Assembly: GCA_032871835.1 (NCBI GenBank)
Contig: CM065301.1
Span: forward strand, 76,726,069-76,790,068
From: Dipteronia dyeriana
Taxonomy: Eukaryota; Streptophyta; Magnoliopsida; Sapindales; Sapindaceae
DNA length: 64,000 nt
Direction of reading: 5' to 3'
Below are positions 1 to 13,489 of the stretch, piece after piece. Numbering within the stretch: the first letter of the stretch is position 1; every line of letters starts with the position of its first letter. The translations under genes and the position numbers were made by a program. Below the pieces are notes generated by a model, which worked only from the letters and a program-made list of their open reading frames with translations, ran no database searches and was not told the origin of the DNA.

Positions 1-1150
1 GCTTCAGGTTATTTGATTTTACAATTTTTGAATTTCTATTCATTCACTCTATTTTACAATCTTCAGGTTACAATACAATTTTATTTATTGACAACCAAAA
101 TAAAATTTCTAAACAAAAACAAAAAGGAAGAACAATAGAAACCAATAATTAATAATAATAAACTATGAATACTTTACAATTTTTCCAAATGACTCGATCT
201 CAATAAGAAATTGACTTTAATCACGTATCGAATATTGATCATATGACATATTGTCTCCTAGGCAAGAAACTTTCAAATATGAAACTACAAACAAATTGTT
301 TGAGACCCGTGCTGATAACGTGTTATAAATGATTAAGAATAAACCAAAATATAAAACATAAACTTATAGGAGAAAAGAGATAAAGAATAACTAAAAAGAG
401 AAGTATTTTATTTCTCAATTGTTCTCATCACAAAGTGTATAATATATAATGGTGAGATCTTTTATATAGCTTTACAATCCCATATTATATTAACTATATA
501 TAAATTACATTATAATTAATAATAAAATTGATAATTATGATAGAGTTGGTGGAAATATAAAAGGATGAAAGTTCTTCCACGGATCGATGAGTATTTATTT
601 ATATATAATTGTATAATATTTATAATATGTGTATTTAAAAACACATTTTATACATTTTTGATAGTTATTTTTGATAATTTTAACTACATATAAATGTGAA
701 AACTCATCATTTGATTTGACAATTCATCATAAGTTTAAATTTTGCCCATTTCATATAAAGTGGAGGGTAAATGATATTTACGATTATTCCTCAATTATAT
801 CATAAAGTTTAACTTGTTAATAAATCATTAAATTAGTGATTTTTTTAATCATGTGGCAGAATTAGAGAATAAATAATTACACAATATAACAAACCTCCAA
901 GTCTCCCGCAACAATCAAATGTCCTTATATGTAAATAAAAATTATTTAGGGGGCCTATTATAAGTCAAAAACACATAGGTCAAAAAGGCAACAAAGAATC
1001 TCCGTAATTTCTCTGACTCCCGACCCCATAAAGCCACGACCGTGCGTGTATGCGGTATCTATCGAAAGACCGTATCTTTTTCATCTTATTATTATTGATT
1101 TTTTTTTTTTAAGAAAAAAATATTTGTTATTTCCATAAATACCCTTCAAA
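1..1150. other. Upstream AT-rich intergenic DNA
   Basis: No credible coding region is seen. The stretch is very AT-rich with short homopolymers. Around 300-330 it has a phrase (gtgctgataacgtgttataa) of a kind common in old plant repeats. The last 150 bases should hold the promoter of the TOM1-like gene, but I could not pick a convincing TATA box. Confidence 0.5.
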
Positions 1151-1351
1151 GGTGAAATCCTCTCCTCTTTTCTCTATGAATAGAAAGACACAGTAGACAA
1201 AATCAACCAGGGATCTTCCATGAAAAGGATTCCGTTTTGAGCCCGTAGTACACTCGATAGCTTTTGATTTAGCTCACATTTTTCTCTCATTTCTAGAGGG
1301 AGAGAGAGAAAAAACAATTATACATATAGATATATATATAGAGAGAGAGAG

Positions 1352-4300
1352 ATGTATGAACTGAAAGAAGGGTCCTGTTTTCCAGAAGTATTGGTGGGTG
1401 TGAATGTGGGTCTTGCTTGTGTTGATGGCATTATCGCTGTTCTTGCTGTTACTCAGGTTGTTCTGCTTTCTCGATCAATTTTGTTGTTGATAATGGTTTT
1501 TATTTTGGCGTGGTTTAGTTGATTTTTATGGATTGTTTTGATTATTGGGATAAGAAATGTTGGCTTTGTTGAGTGGAAATTTAAGTTTGTCTATGTGGGT
1601 TTGGATGACTAGAATTTTTTTAAGTGAACATGTGTTTGTTGATTTGGTATCGTTAAGAGTTTGTTTTTTTTTTCGTTGATTCATGGAAAGTATACTTGAG
1701 ATTTGGTTTTTGCTATGTGAGTTGTTAGTTCACAGTTTCAGTTTTTGTTTTTTCGTGTTTTTTTTTCTATTGCCTTCCCTCATTTTAGAAAGAAAGAAAA
1801 TGTTTTCTTGATTGGGGTGGTGATTGGATTTAGTTTGACTATCTGTTATGTTTAATAGTTAAATTGTGTCTTGATAGTGATACAATTGACATTCAGTAAA
1901 GGAAGGATCTTTAAGGAAGTTTATGATCCTAATAATAAGACGTCCCTATTTTCATAACTGCTTGACATTTCGGACTAAAACATCTTAGTATCTGTAATTT
2001 AAGATCCAGATAGCAAGTAATGAACTTGTTTTGTTGAGCTTTAAGTGGTGTCCCTGTTGACTGCCTAAGAGCTGGTTTGTGCCTAGATGGACCCTCTGAA
2101 TATGTTTTGAATATATTCGATAAAGAAAATATTGTTTACTCCTTTGTTATTAAAATGCTTACTTTTTGTTCATTTGACAAGCATTATTTTAGGTATGGAT
2201 AAGAAGAGTTTTAAAATCATTGTAAATTTTTATACTTTTCAAACAAAATCTGTAGCAAAAGTTGGGAATTTGGAAGATAGCAGTTTAGTTGGGAATAGAG
2301 GCAAATATTCTGTTCGCATCATTGACTTCTACTTTCAGAAATGAAGACTGTTTTATGGTCGGGTAGGTACAGCGAGCCGTCTGGGCTGGCCTAAAGTTGT
2401 CTACATCATAAGATGAGAGTAAAAATGTTTCCTAGCCTGAACAATTGATCAACTTTCTGGTATTTAACTGAGTTGAGCCTTGTCCTGCCAAAATTTGGTT
2501 AGGCTCTTAGGCTTGACCTCTTAAGTTTAGGACAGGAAATATGTTAGATCTCATAGAGATAGGTTTCTTTTATGTTTCTGAATTCTACATTTGCACGACA
2601 AAGTGATGTGCCTAAATAGCTGTATAGAATATACTCCATGGACATGAGATGTGCTACTCAGAGAAAATTACAAGACAATAAATTCATTGAACATGTTATC
2701 CAATTTTCTCCCTCTCTCTCTCTCTCCATGTTTTCTTTCTCATGTGTATTTAAATTGACTAATCTTTTTGCCTTTTTGTTTGCCAGCTATTGAGGATTCA
2801 CTCTCAGAATTCACAACTTGGCTGGACTCGTCAAAAAGTAAGGCTGAATTTCCTATAGTTGGCAAATTAAATTTTATTCAAATTCAAATGTATTGTTTAG
2901 ACCAGTTTCAAATTAAGGACTTGTGCCTTTATCTGATCTGGTTGTATTGCCTGTAACTTAAGCAAAAACCTGGTCAAACTATGTGACTGAAAAGAAAGAA
3001 CTTGGGTGACAGTGTGACACATCTGACTTGGTTGTGATTTAAAAGGACTGGGATTGGTTGAGACTATGTCACTGTGAAAGTATAGGTTATAGATCTATAA
3101 TATGACCTTGGATAAAACACCTACATTACTGAGTATTCCAGAAAATCACTTTATGTACAAGTGTTCTGCTTTCTACAGTTCTTCCTAGTAACAATTCTAG
3201 TTAAAGATAATCTGTGTGCATTCTAAAAACAATCAAAAAGGCATATTCTCCATGTCACAAATGGGAGCATAAAAATCATTGATTTAAAGCTTACATGATG
3301 CTCATTCTAAAAACATTGACATTGTATTAATACTATTGAGTGTTAAATTACAGGTCTTTCATCTATTGATTGGTTCGTCTAATGTAGGTAAGAATGTATA
3401 CTTACCATGTTGATATATTGTCTCTTCTGTAACATATATTATCAGTTACTAGTGGTCTTTCATGATTCCTTTGTAAGTATCTTTTTCCATCAATTCTCTT
3501 TGGCATATTACTAAAAAAAATATTTTTTGCCTCTAGTTTTAGAGCCTAAATGGAACTCTAGCTGCTTTATAATAAATCTTTTTCTTTTGATATTTTAATG
3601 ATTAAATGTGTATATTAAATTCATCAAAAAACCATTTTCTTGACATATTTCTTGAGAGAGAGAGGGAATTTGGTTCTACTTATACTGATATATTTATCTG
3701 ATAAAAACTTTAATATATATCATTATTAGCTTTGCAACTAATTAAACTCAAACCAGATCAAAAGTGAAAATAGAAAAAATAAAAATAAAAAGCTATTGAA
3801 CAATATATAATTTTAGTGAGAGAGAGAGAGAGTTAGAGATGCTAGTTCAATTTTATAGTGATTTATTTGTATGGTGATAAAAACGTCAGAATACATGTTT
3901 TATTAGCTTTGCGATTAACAAATGCCGGACCATAATCATCACCATATTATGTGGGTACTGTCCAGCTTAGTTTGGTTACTTTGGTAGATCTCTTGTTATT
4001 GTTATTGTACAAGCAGTCTTTGGACTCAAAATAGAGTTTGGGGGTTGGGGGGTATTGGGGTGGGGGGAGGGTGGGTTGCTTTACTTCGACTATTGCAATA
4101 AAAAATAAAAATAAAAATAAAAACGAGTAACAAATGTGATACCATATTATAAGTGGAAAATAGAAAAAGAATATTTTTTTTTGAACAAAGTATTTTGATT
4201 GTGAAGATTGTGGACTCTCATCAGTAATTAAAACGCAACTTTCAGTGAGAAGTTGCTCATATTTTCTTAATTGCAAGTTTGATGTGCACTCATTTCACTA

Positions 4301-7300
4301 AACACTCTGAAAGTCTCAATTTAGATGAAGATTGTAGCTTATATTGTTCTGAATGAAAATATAAAATTTGTTTATGTAATTTTTATCCAGACAATGCATT
4401 TCTACAGGCTTGCTTATTTTGCACTGACAAATTGTGTTTATTTTTCCATATTCTAATATTCTAATAAATTTTTGTATTTTTTCATTTTTGCCTACTAGTT
4501 TGATTCCTGGACCAATGAAAGCAATTAAGCTAACAGTAATTTTTGGTTTTTTGGATGAAACAAATTTACTAAACTTAGTCTTGACCTGGCAGGTTATCTT
4601 ATTTATTTTGCTTTAACACTTGTTGCTGCCTGCAATGGATGGCTATGCTGGTCGTATTCTTGTGGTTTTGTTGCCATGGGTATGCCTGAGGTTTTCACAG
4701 TATTTAGATGCTTATGTAAGAGCTTAGTAGAAGTATTTGAATTATGCAAGTTTCTTCTTTGCAGCCTTCCCCAGATTTCTGTTGTTTTCAGCATTTCTCC
4801 TACTTCTATCATTCTGGTGAGTCTTTTTAATTCATCTTCTCCTTCATCTCCTTTTCTTTTTCTTTTTTTGAAACTATCTACTCACAGATTTTTTGTTTCT
4901 TATCCCTCCCCACCCTCTAAATAGGAGAATATATATATATATATATTTGTAGACAAAGTCTTTAGAATGATAGAATCTGATGACAGAGTGGAGTATATAA
5001 TATTTTCTTTTTATTGTTTATGCAATAAAAGGTGCTAGCAATTTAAGAAATCCAGAAGAAATTCTCACTTACCAAAAGAAACCTAAAGAGAAGAGTTGTA
5101 CAAATCATTCTATATCACATGCTACTGGCATTAGGTTGAGAGTTATGATGTCATTTGAAAATGAATTACGAGCATCTAGGTTAATTTGTACTATATTTTT
5201 CTTCAATTAGTAATATGCATTTCTTCAATGGTCCAATGGATTCTTAATGCTAGTGATCTTGATATTTCAGTACTCAGTAGTTGGATGAAGTTGTAGATTA
5301 CTGTTCGATCTGGTGATAATTATTGTTGGCTATAAACTAAATTTTTATTTCTTTTCTTCTATGGATAAATTGTATTGAATTGTGAAAAGCTCGGAACAGT
5401 AAGTATAGGATAGAATGGAAAAACTGGTGGAAATTGTATCGAATCTATGGTCTGCAAACACTTAAAATTACACACTTGGTAGCCAATTCAAGAGGACTAC
5501 CACTCTCCCAAGCCAATACTCACAATAAAATTGCCTGGTTACAATCAGAATACCTCCAACTATATTCCACTCCAGAATTCCTCACACCCGAGGCATAACA
5601 GAATTATTCTAACCGACACTCACTCCCATCATATCGAGCTGGGCTCGACCTATCCTCTATTCCTCCTAGCATACGTGTAACGTATGGGAGGTTTATCAAA
5701 TTGTTTCCTGATGAAATTGTGATAATGTTCATAAATACAATCATTCTTATTCTTACATTGCAATAATTTGCTTTCTTGTTAAAATATTGATTTTTTCATA
5801 AGCTATCCTTTGATTTTTTTCATAGGGTCGACCTTTGCCATCAGGCAGATGACGATGAAGAAGAGGATGAAGAATACAGTTTTCTACAGGCTTTGTTGAA
5901 AAGGTCATTAAATAAATCAAGTTCATCTAATCCGGATAGTCATAGGATATGCTTTCCTTTCCAATCAATTCATGTCGGAAGCCGTCAAAAAATAGTGATT
6001 TTGGTATGGCAACAATGAAAACTTTTCTGCTTTCTCGCTCCACATAGTATACAATTATACGTGCATGATTATTTTCCTATTTCGTTATTTAATAGCAATG
6101 TCACATATTCACTATTCTGCCCAATTTTCACAATCTGTTAAATCTGTACTTTGCACCAGGTTACAGTTCTAGTATTTGTTTTCATGATGACATTTGCTGT
6201 GGTAATTTGGATTGGGATGGGAGACAATCCTATTAATTCATCGTTGGTGGCCCGGGTATGGACATTTCGGTAGTACTTTTACTCTTTACCCATTCATGCT
6301 GTCCTTGCCTGCCTTAATATTGTCACTGTACTTTTTATTTGGTTGATATTGCTTTTTCAAGCCACATTTACCAACCTATTTTGATTACCTGACTTTAAAG
6401 CATTGGATATTTGATTTGTTATAGTAGACTGTAGTTACTCATTCTCCTTTAGTCTTGTATCGTTTTTGGGGTGTATGAAAGTGTTAGTAATCACTCGATC
6501 CAAAAGTTTGAGCTATTAGGAAAGGGTCCAAGTGTCCAACAATAGTATTTTAGCAATTTAACACATCCCCCACGTGCAAGACAAATGGGCTTCTCATGTA
6601 GCTTAAGTCCAAGCACAAATACATAACAACTTCCGTAACTTATAACAATAATCACGTGGATGTCTTGAACCCAAGTACTCTTGGTAAAACAATACTCTAA
6701 TATCATGTTAGTAATCACTAGACCCTAAAGCTTAAGCTATTAGAAAAGAGTCCAATAATAGTATTTAACCACTCTAACATAATCCTTGCTCATTGAAGAG
6801 TGGATTCTACTACTATCTACATATATTTATTAAATCCATTTATTTGTCCACTCCCATCTACTAATTATACATATCTAATGCATGCTTGACTTGTCAATAT
6901 TCTTGGTGGTTGTGTTCTCTGATGGTGAGTTCATTAAGTGCTGAGTTCGTTGGCTGCTAATTTTGCTGTTATGTTCATCTAGTCTGTTTAATCTTCTAAA
7001 ATATAAATATGAATGTATACAAAGTGAGTTAAATCATTAATATTGATTCTTTGAATACATCTGATGCAATTTCGGTAAATTTATATGAAGCCTACTTGGG
7101 TCAATTTATTCGTAAGGATCCAATTTCATGCTTCTTTTTTCAAAAAGCCTCAGTTAGTGCATTGGAGACAATCTTGGAAAGACTTTTAAAAAAATATTGT
7201 AATGGAAGAAATTTAGTATTATTTCTTTGGCGTGCTAGGAAGTAGTTTTAATTTAGTTTTGGTACAAACTAGCTAAATTGCGTTTGCATAAATTGGTTGA

Positions 7301-7354
7301 AGAGAGAGAGAGAGAGAGAGAGAGAGTGAGAGAGAGAGAGGTAGTGTTATATAT

Positions 7355-7400
<46 letters not shown>

Positions 7401-10400
7401 CATATATATTTATAAATAGTGATTGCTACAACATTATGAGGACATTTTTTTTGTTTCTGTTAGTATTACTTTTTTAACAACCAAAATTTGTTGTGAGGTT
7501 GTGGTGTAACGTTTCTAATCTCTTTACAGGTTTATGTAGATCTCTTTGCAATAGCTATGCTTTTACTAGGATGGGCATTAGCTTGTTATGGTGAGCAACT
7601 ATGATACACTGTCCTTATTTTTGGGTATGATTTTCAATATGTGCATGACTTTTTGATGTTTTTTTTTTTCGCTAGATGTGATAACTTCCTGCTCTCACTT
7701 ACAGTTAAAGTTAGCATCAGAGCCAGTATTTTCTTGAATTGCTGCTGTTTTGTTTTTATTAATAATTTTGTGTAGACAGATCATGCCAATAGAATTTTTA
7801 TCTGTCATGGTTAAAATTATAATTTGGATTTAGCTTGGGATTGTTTACAGACCCATCTGTGATCTGTCATGGTTAAAATTATAATTTCCTTTGTTTCAGT
7901 GCCCTTGTTGGGAATTTGGGATTATGCTGTTGCTCCATTTAAATCTGACCAAAATCTTTCACGGAAAAATTCATGGGTGCCTTTCTTTAAACTATGAACT
8001 CAAGATGCATGCATATACTGGTGATAAATGGCACTTAAATCATATTATATGGAGAATTCCAAAACCCCCTGAGGTTTGACCAAAATCGAAAAACAACCTT
8101 ATTATGGAATTAGCCAAAAAAATTGTCGGCATGGGAATTTATACCCATCGCCGAAACCATAGGGCTATTTTCCAATTTTGGTCAAACATCAGGAGAAGGG
8201 TGGGAGAGGAAGAGGGTGTTGGAATCATTGGTCTGTGTGGATTTTGATTATGACTCATTCCATTTTAAAAAGGTATGGTATGGCAATTCCTTCCTGCTAC
8301 TTGACCAATCCTACTATTTGCTTACATCTTCATGATGTACGTGATAAAGTATGTCAGATTAATATAAATGTACATAATAAATTGGGGGTCACACAGAAGT
8401 TAACTAAATCCCAGAAATAACTTACCTGGATCAGGTACTGTTTGATATTTTTTCTAGTTTTGATTGCTAGAAACTTCTTACACATAGAACTTGTAGATGA
8501 GTTTCATTCTTGCAGTGTAAACACTGGACAACCGAACATAACACCTCTTTGAAATAAAATTGTTAATGACAATCAGAAAATGTAATGGTTTATCAGGGGA
8601 ATTTAAGTATTTATCAGAGAAACTATAGTTAAGTAAAATTACAATGAGTTGGATGAGCCAAAAGGAGTGGATAGTTATCAAAGATATGAATTGTAGACCA
8701 AAGTATCTGAATAAAGACGATAAACAAGCTGCTATATAGTTACAGCAGTTTGTAGAATTGACTCTTTTTCCTTTGATGTTGGGAAACTTGAAGTCTTGAA
8801 CCACTTAAGCATAGGTATCTTTTATTTAGTCATTAGATTTTTAAGATGGCCAAGATTATTTCAGCGGTTAAACATTGCTTATTTTCAAGACCTTAGCAAA
8901 GCTGCACCAGCATGGGAATTCCAAGCTAGACCTACCATTTCCTATTTCATGTATTTTGTTGGTTGTAGCTGAGGGTTTCTTTTTTCTTTGTTTCAAGTTT
9001 TTATGCTTTATGATCTGGCTCACTTCTTCTCTTATCCTTTTTATATATGAAGCATCTTGTCAACCACATATCTCGAGTGATATGCATATACTTAGATGTT
9101 TCGTAAACTCTGATTGTAAATAGCGCATTATTGTTAACCTCATTATTAATTTGTAGATAGTATATATAAGAAAAACCTCATTTTGCAATGCAATATGGTC
9201 TGGGTGGATCACTGGATCACTTGTGCAGCACATGGAAAATATTATAGAAGTTTTTCTTTAACTGGTTTGATTTACAACATGATTTTTGACTAGCTGAAAA
9301 TTGTTGGGACAATGTTCGTTGTTGTATCAATTAGTGTTTGGGTAGTAGAAGCGGTTCATTGACCTTGTGTGGCTAGAATTCCTGCTTTTGTATTTAGAAG
9401 TTGTCTGTATGGCTCTTTTCTTTGTTTTAAGGTGGCATAACCTTTTCCTGTGTTCATTCCAGGACTCCTGTTATGCTTAAAAATGAGGACAGTTAGATCT
9501 GAGAGAGCTTCATCAGAAATGTGGAAGGTATCAGCCTAGCTTTAGTAGTACCACTTTTGTTACTAATTATTTAGCCTGTCGTTTGGTTTGTCTGTTGATA
9601 TTGGAATCATTAATCTCTATGTATCTGTGCATCCAGCAGCTTTGTATCTTCTTTATTTTGTAGTTGGTGTGAAAGTGAGTTGTTACATGCAGATCGGGGG
9701 ATTGGCTGTTGTCTGTCTCTTATGTTTTACACCGAGTGCATTTGTAGCTCTTTTAACTGAAATTCCGGTATGTTGTCTGTTTGCCATATATTTTGTATTT
9801 GCATTTCTTACTTAGCATTGACATTTTTCAAATGACCATTGCAGGTCCTTTATCACTGGGATCAACTGGAAAAAAACATTGTCTATACTTCCATTTTACT
9901 AATCTTATACTATTTTGTAGGTGAGTAGTATAACATTTCCCTTTCAGGTTTTCCAACCAACTGTTAGATCCTTCTGAATGATGATTGACTGATGTCATGA
10001 ACAGCTGTAAATCGTAGGATTCTCAATTTGATTAAGATTTTGGCATTTCAGTGTCCTTAATCTATAGACAATTCTTATTAGATTTAGGTATGCATTGACC
10101 TTTAAAATACTTTATAAGCTTGTTAATCAGTAAATCTAGTAAGACTTTAGAATCAATTTTCTAGTTTTCATGATACTATGTTTAGACTTTAAGTTCTATA
10201 TGAAGCGTTTTGATTATGTGATGATGACTATATTCAAGTGGATAGTTTTAATTTCTGCAATGGTAAATTTTATTTACCTCCTTCAGTCCTTTGTAGTAAG
10301 CACTAAATACATGTAAATCTAGAGGGTTTCAAAAACCATTGAGAACCTTCTTTGTCATTAGTGGAGCATATGTTAGAGTTAATTGAGGATTATCAATGCA

Positions 10401-13238
10401 ATTTGGAAGATTAATAAATAAAAATACATTATTTATACATAAAAACAAAGGCAGAATAATAATAATAGTGTCCATGGTAGACCACCAAAAAATTTTGTGG
10501 AGGAAGCGCTTCCTCCATCGATGTGAGTGGTGGAAACCAAGCTACATTGATGTGAGTGGAGGAGGCTGCACCCTCCACTGGTTGGAGTTGAGGACACCAA
10601 GCCTACATTGACTTGAGTGGACCTCCACTGGTTAGAGTGAAGGTGCACCAGCTTCACCAAAACTTCTATGGGGATGCAGCTGTGGCCTTCTCATTCTATT
10701 TTTATTTTAATTCAAATTGTTTGTTTCATTTGTAAAGAATTTATGTAATTACATGGTCAAACTGGGTCATCTAACTATTTGTAGTGACTAATGGTAACAG
10801 AGTTTCTAATAGTTCTTAAAAGCCCTTCAGCTCTACTTGTATTAGCGACTAGTGTAGGGGAGGCAGATAAATTGACCCTTTTTGAAATGATAAACTTGAC
10901 AAGTCTTGGGCAATTTTATCCATGTAAATTAAGTTTTAAAAAACAGCCAAACCAATTGATAATATTATCTCTTTGCATCCAATTTTGTCTCTTCCTTCGA
11001 ATTCTTTCTGGTGAGATTGCATTGACAAGCTATTCTTGCAGTTTTCCTGCATAAAAGATAGCACCACCTGCTTCCATTAGAGATTCTCTCTGCATTTCCC
11101 ATGCTTTATGTACCCCACCTTCTTATGGACTCTTAAGTTGAATTTTCCTTTAAATTTTGGTTGGACAATGACATCAGTATTGTAAATATTATTGCACTGG
11201 TGAAGAAAGTGTTTATGTTTCCACAAGATGACCAATAAGAGGACCTCATGTTTAGTAATTTTTGCCTCATGGCTGGTTATAGGCTGTGTACAAATAGTTG
11301 GCATTCATTCTGCACCTTAATACATCCTTCTTTTTAATCATTATTGTATCATTTTGAAGATAATAATTAGCAAGATAAAAATTCAAGAAATTTATTTATG
11401 TTTAGCTCAAGGATGATTTCTATGTTGAAATTAAGTTTTGTCATTGCATCAACATGTTTTTTTTTTTTTAAACAGCAGACCACAAGGTTGTTTTTGTATG
11501 GCTAGATAATGTTATTTTGTGAAGTTATGGATTTGCCGGTTGTTTTCTCTTTCCTTTGTCTTTGTTTTGGGGTTTGGATGGTGGACCAAACGAGTTCTGT
11601 GGAAGCAAAACTGGAAAGATGGGACTTGCCACGAATCTGTTTATTTTTTAGAATTATAAAAAATAAATAATTTCTTGTATCTTTTCTATTGGTTCTGTCG
11701 TTGAAAGACAGTCACAAATCAAAATACTGTCAGACTTAAGATATATGTGGTTTGCGTTGTTTGCTAGGTTCTTCAGTACCCTCGGCATGTGTATTATGGG
11801 TCATGAGAGATTTACCACCCGAAGTAGTAGCTAGTAGACAAGATGAATCAACAACAATTACTTTCATTCATGATAGTTCAGCAGCAATACATCATCCTCA
11901 GCACTGGACTACTGCTACAAGTGTACAAAATCAGGTTCAGATACCTTCTTTCTTCCTATCTCTTCTATTTCTTTTATCATCTCCTTTATAATTCTCGTTC
12001 TGATTTGGTTTGTAATTATAAATTTTCTTTCATGATAAAGAAATTTGGAGGCCATTGCAACCTACCTGTTTTTAATTTTGGAGATGAGATCTAATTTCAA
12101 CATGTAAAACCAAGATCAATCAACCTCACCAGCTGAATATGGGCAACTTGAATATAACTGCAGCCATTCTGTTCAAACTCATTTTGTTCAATCAAATATA
12201 GCCTTAAGGTTCCTAAGCATTAAGTACGATGTCATACTATTATTTAATTTTTCTTCTAACAGTTCACCTTCATCTCAATTTCAGCTCTGTTTCTATAGAG
12301 AATATCTTTAGGGTTCCTATTATTTCCCTATATCTTCTTTCCATTTGAGTAAAGCGTGAACAATGTGATTTTTGTATGTGTGGGATATGTTTGTTTGCAT
12401 AACTTCTGTGAAGCTCAGTTATTCTTAGTTTAGGGCGTTACTGCTTGGGAATAAAATGAGGGAAATGAAATTTAACTCTCGATTAGTTGTTACTGCATTT
12501 ACTAAAACTTTTGGGAATGAAGTTACGTGGATCCCATATACAAATTATAAATTAAGTTCCCTTTCCTTATTCTACTTTTAGTGGAACATGATTCCCTTTT
12601 ATTTTCATTCTCAATTAGTAAATGTGCTCTTAGTGTATCCCTTAATGCATTTCTTATGTTAGAAAAGTTACATCTCGTTGCTTCATATATAATTTAATTG
12701 ATTTCAGATGCTGGACATTTTCCTAATACTGGTAAATTTTCATATGCTTTTCTATGCTATAGCCTATAGGTAGAAGTTAAATGTCTTTTGATCTCGTGTT
12801 TTACTTCTTAGCAAATTTTTGATATTTAACGTCATATAATTAAGTGGGGATGTGAATGAATGACATTGAATGTTTGGATCAATACAAATGCCTATTATGC
12901 TCTTTGTTGTGATTTTATATTTTATCAATGGATTGAGGGTTCATAGCATTCGAACTTGAGACCGCTAGGTCAATTATGCTTTGATATCATGTCAATAACC
13001 GCTAGACCCGAAGCTTAAACCCTTATGTAAGGGCCTAAGAATAGTATTTATACTTTAACAATGTTTACGTAGTTGCATACATGATGTAATTATTGCTTTT
13101 GTAGTCAACTTGAACCTAGCTGAATTTACTTCCTATGTTTCCTTTAAGAATGTTTTCTTTCTTATTTGAGAAAGACTGGGGGACCTTTATAACTTAAGAG
13201 CTCAATAAATGCAGATAACAAGAGCGAGTCCTATATGA
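1352..13238 (+). CDS. THH1/TOM1/TOM3 (DUF1084) family multi-pass membrane protein, 13 coding exons
   Basis: Exons 1352-1456, 2787-2837, 3354-3387, 4593-4679, 4765-4816, 5826-6003, 6160-6255, 7530-7590, 9463-9527, 9693-9767, 9845-9920, 11768-11934 and 13215-13238 join to 1071 nt, 356 aa, with GT-AG introns and all phases closing. Signature blocks are LGWTRQKVFHLLIGSSN (residues about 46-62), NGWLCWSYSCGF, an acidic loop DDDEEEDEE after SFWVDLCHQA, VARVYVDLFA, KMRTVRSERASSEMW and SVPSACVLWVMRDLPP. About seven hydrophobic segments are visible. Members of this family are plant membrane proteins (tonoplast in Arabidopsis TOM1); TOM1 and TOM3 are host factors used by tobamoviruses, but the cellular role of this divergent branch is not known to me. 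The start ATG follows a GA-rich leader. Introns reach 1.9 kb and hold repeats. The last exon encodes only seven residues and a stop. Family call firm, subfamily less so. Confidence 0.92.
4040..4075 (+). other. G-quadruplex-type G-run cluster in intron 3
   Basis: Six G-tracts of three to six Gs sit within 36 bases on the sense strand of the TOM1-like gene's third intron, in otherwise AT-rich DNA. The motif satisfies the usual four-tract G4 rule with short loops. No function is shown by the sequence. Confidence 0.6.
6476..6790 (+). repeat. Two tandem copies of a dispersed repeat in intron 7
   Basis: Two related blocks begin near 6485 and 6707 (gttagtaatcac, then tagacc or cgatcc, aagcttaagctattag, taatagtattta). 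A third relative lies at 12960-13070 in intron 12 of the same gene. The text resembles pieces of old plant retroelements, but no coding part is left. Confidence 0.5.
7296..7404. repeat. (GA)n / (TC)n / (TA)n microsatellite in intron 7
   Basis: An interrupted GA run (about 7301-7340) is followed, after a short TA tract, by a TC run (about 7359-7385) and a TA run. The GA and TC blocks are complementary and could fold into a hairpin in the intron RNA. Confidence 0.85.
8064..8200. mobile_element. Short foldback MITE in intron 8
   Basis: The left end (ccctgaggtttgaccaaaat) and the right end are inverted copies, the right reading tcctgatgtttgaccaaaat on the minus strand. The unit is only about 140 bp and non-coding. 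Superfamily is uncertain (MULE-like text); no target duplication was resolved. Confidence 0.6.
12960..13070 (+). repeat. Third copy of the intron-7 dispersed repeat, in intron 12
   Basis: It shares the order gatatcatgt, cgctagacccgaagcttaaa and gaatagtatttatactttaac with the two copies at 6476-6790. Non-coding. Confidence 0.45.
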
Positions 13239-13479
13239 GTTAGAGTATCCATACAAAATGTGCATGCTTTGCCTGCCGAAAGTTTAACATGAGCTCAACT
13301 GCTGAACAAATCTCGTCAGAAAGGAGTTGGATACGGATCATGTGAAGCTGATAAACTGCATACATGAATGGCACGCAAGAGTTCAGCCGTAAGGTTCCAT
13401 TGTTGCCATCACTTTTCACACATATTGGGCATGTAAATAGAATCTAAATGCTAACGTAGATTATTTCACAGCCAGTATT

Positions 13480-13485
13480 AATAAA
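13480..13485 (+). promoter_or_regulatory. Poly(A) signal of the TOM1-like gene
   Basis: AATAAA lies 242 bases after the stop codon and is the first canonical signal after it on this strand, giving a plausible 3' UTR of about 260 nt. Confidence 0.5.
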
Positions 13486-13489
13486 TCGT

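Noticed and set aside
3947..4276. 109-codon minus-strand frame across the G-rich tract
   Set aside because: It lies in intron 3 of a well-supported gene, is rich in Phe/Tyr from A/T runs and has no motif.
8478..8804. 108-codon minus-strand frame in intron 8
   Set aside because: No recognisable domain, inside a supported intron, composition typical of random AT-rich DNA.
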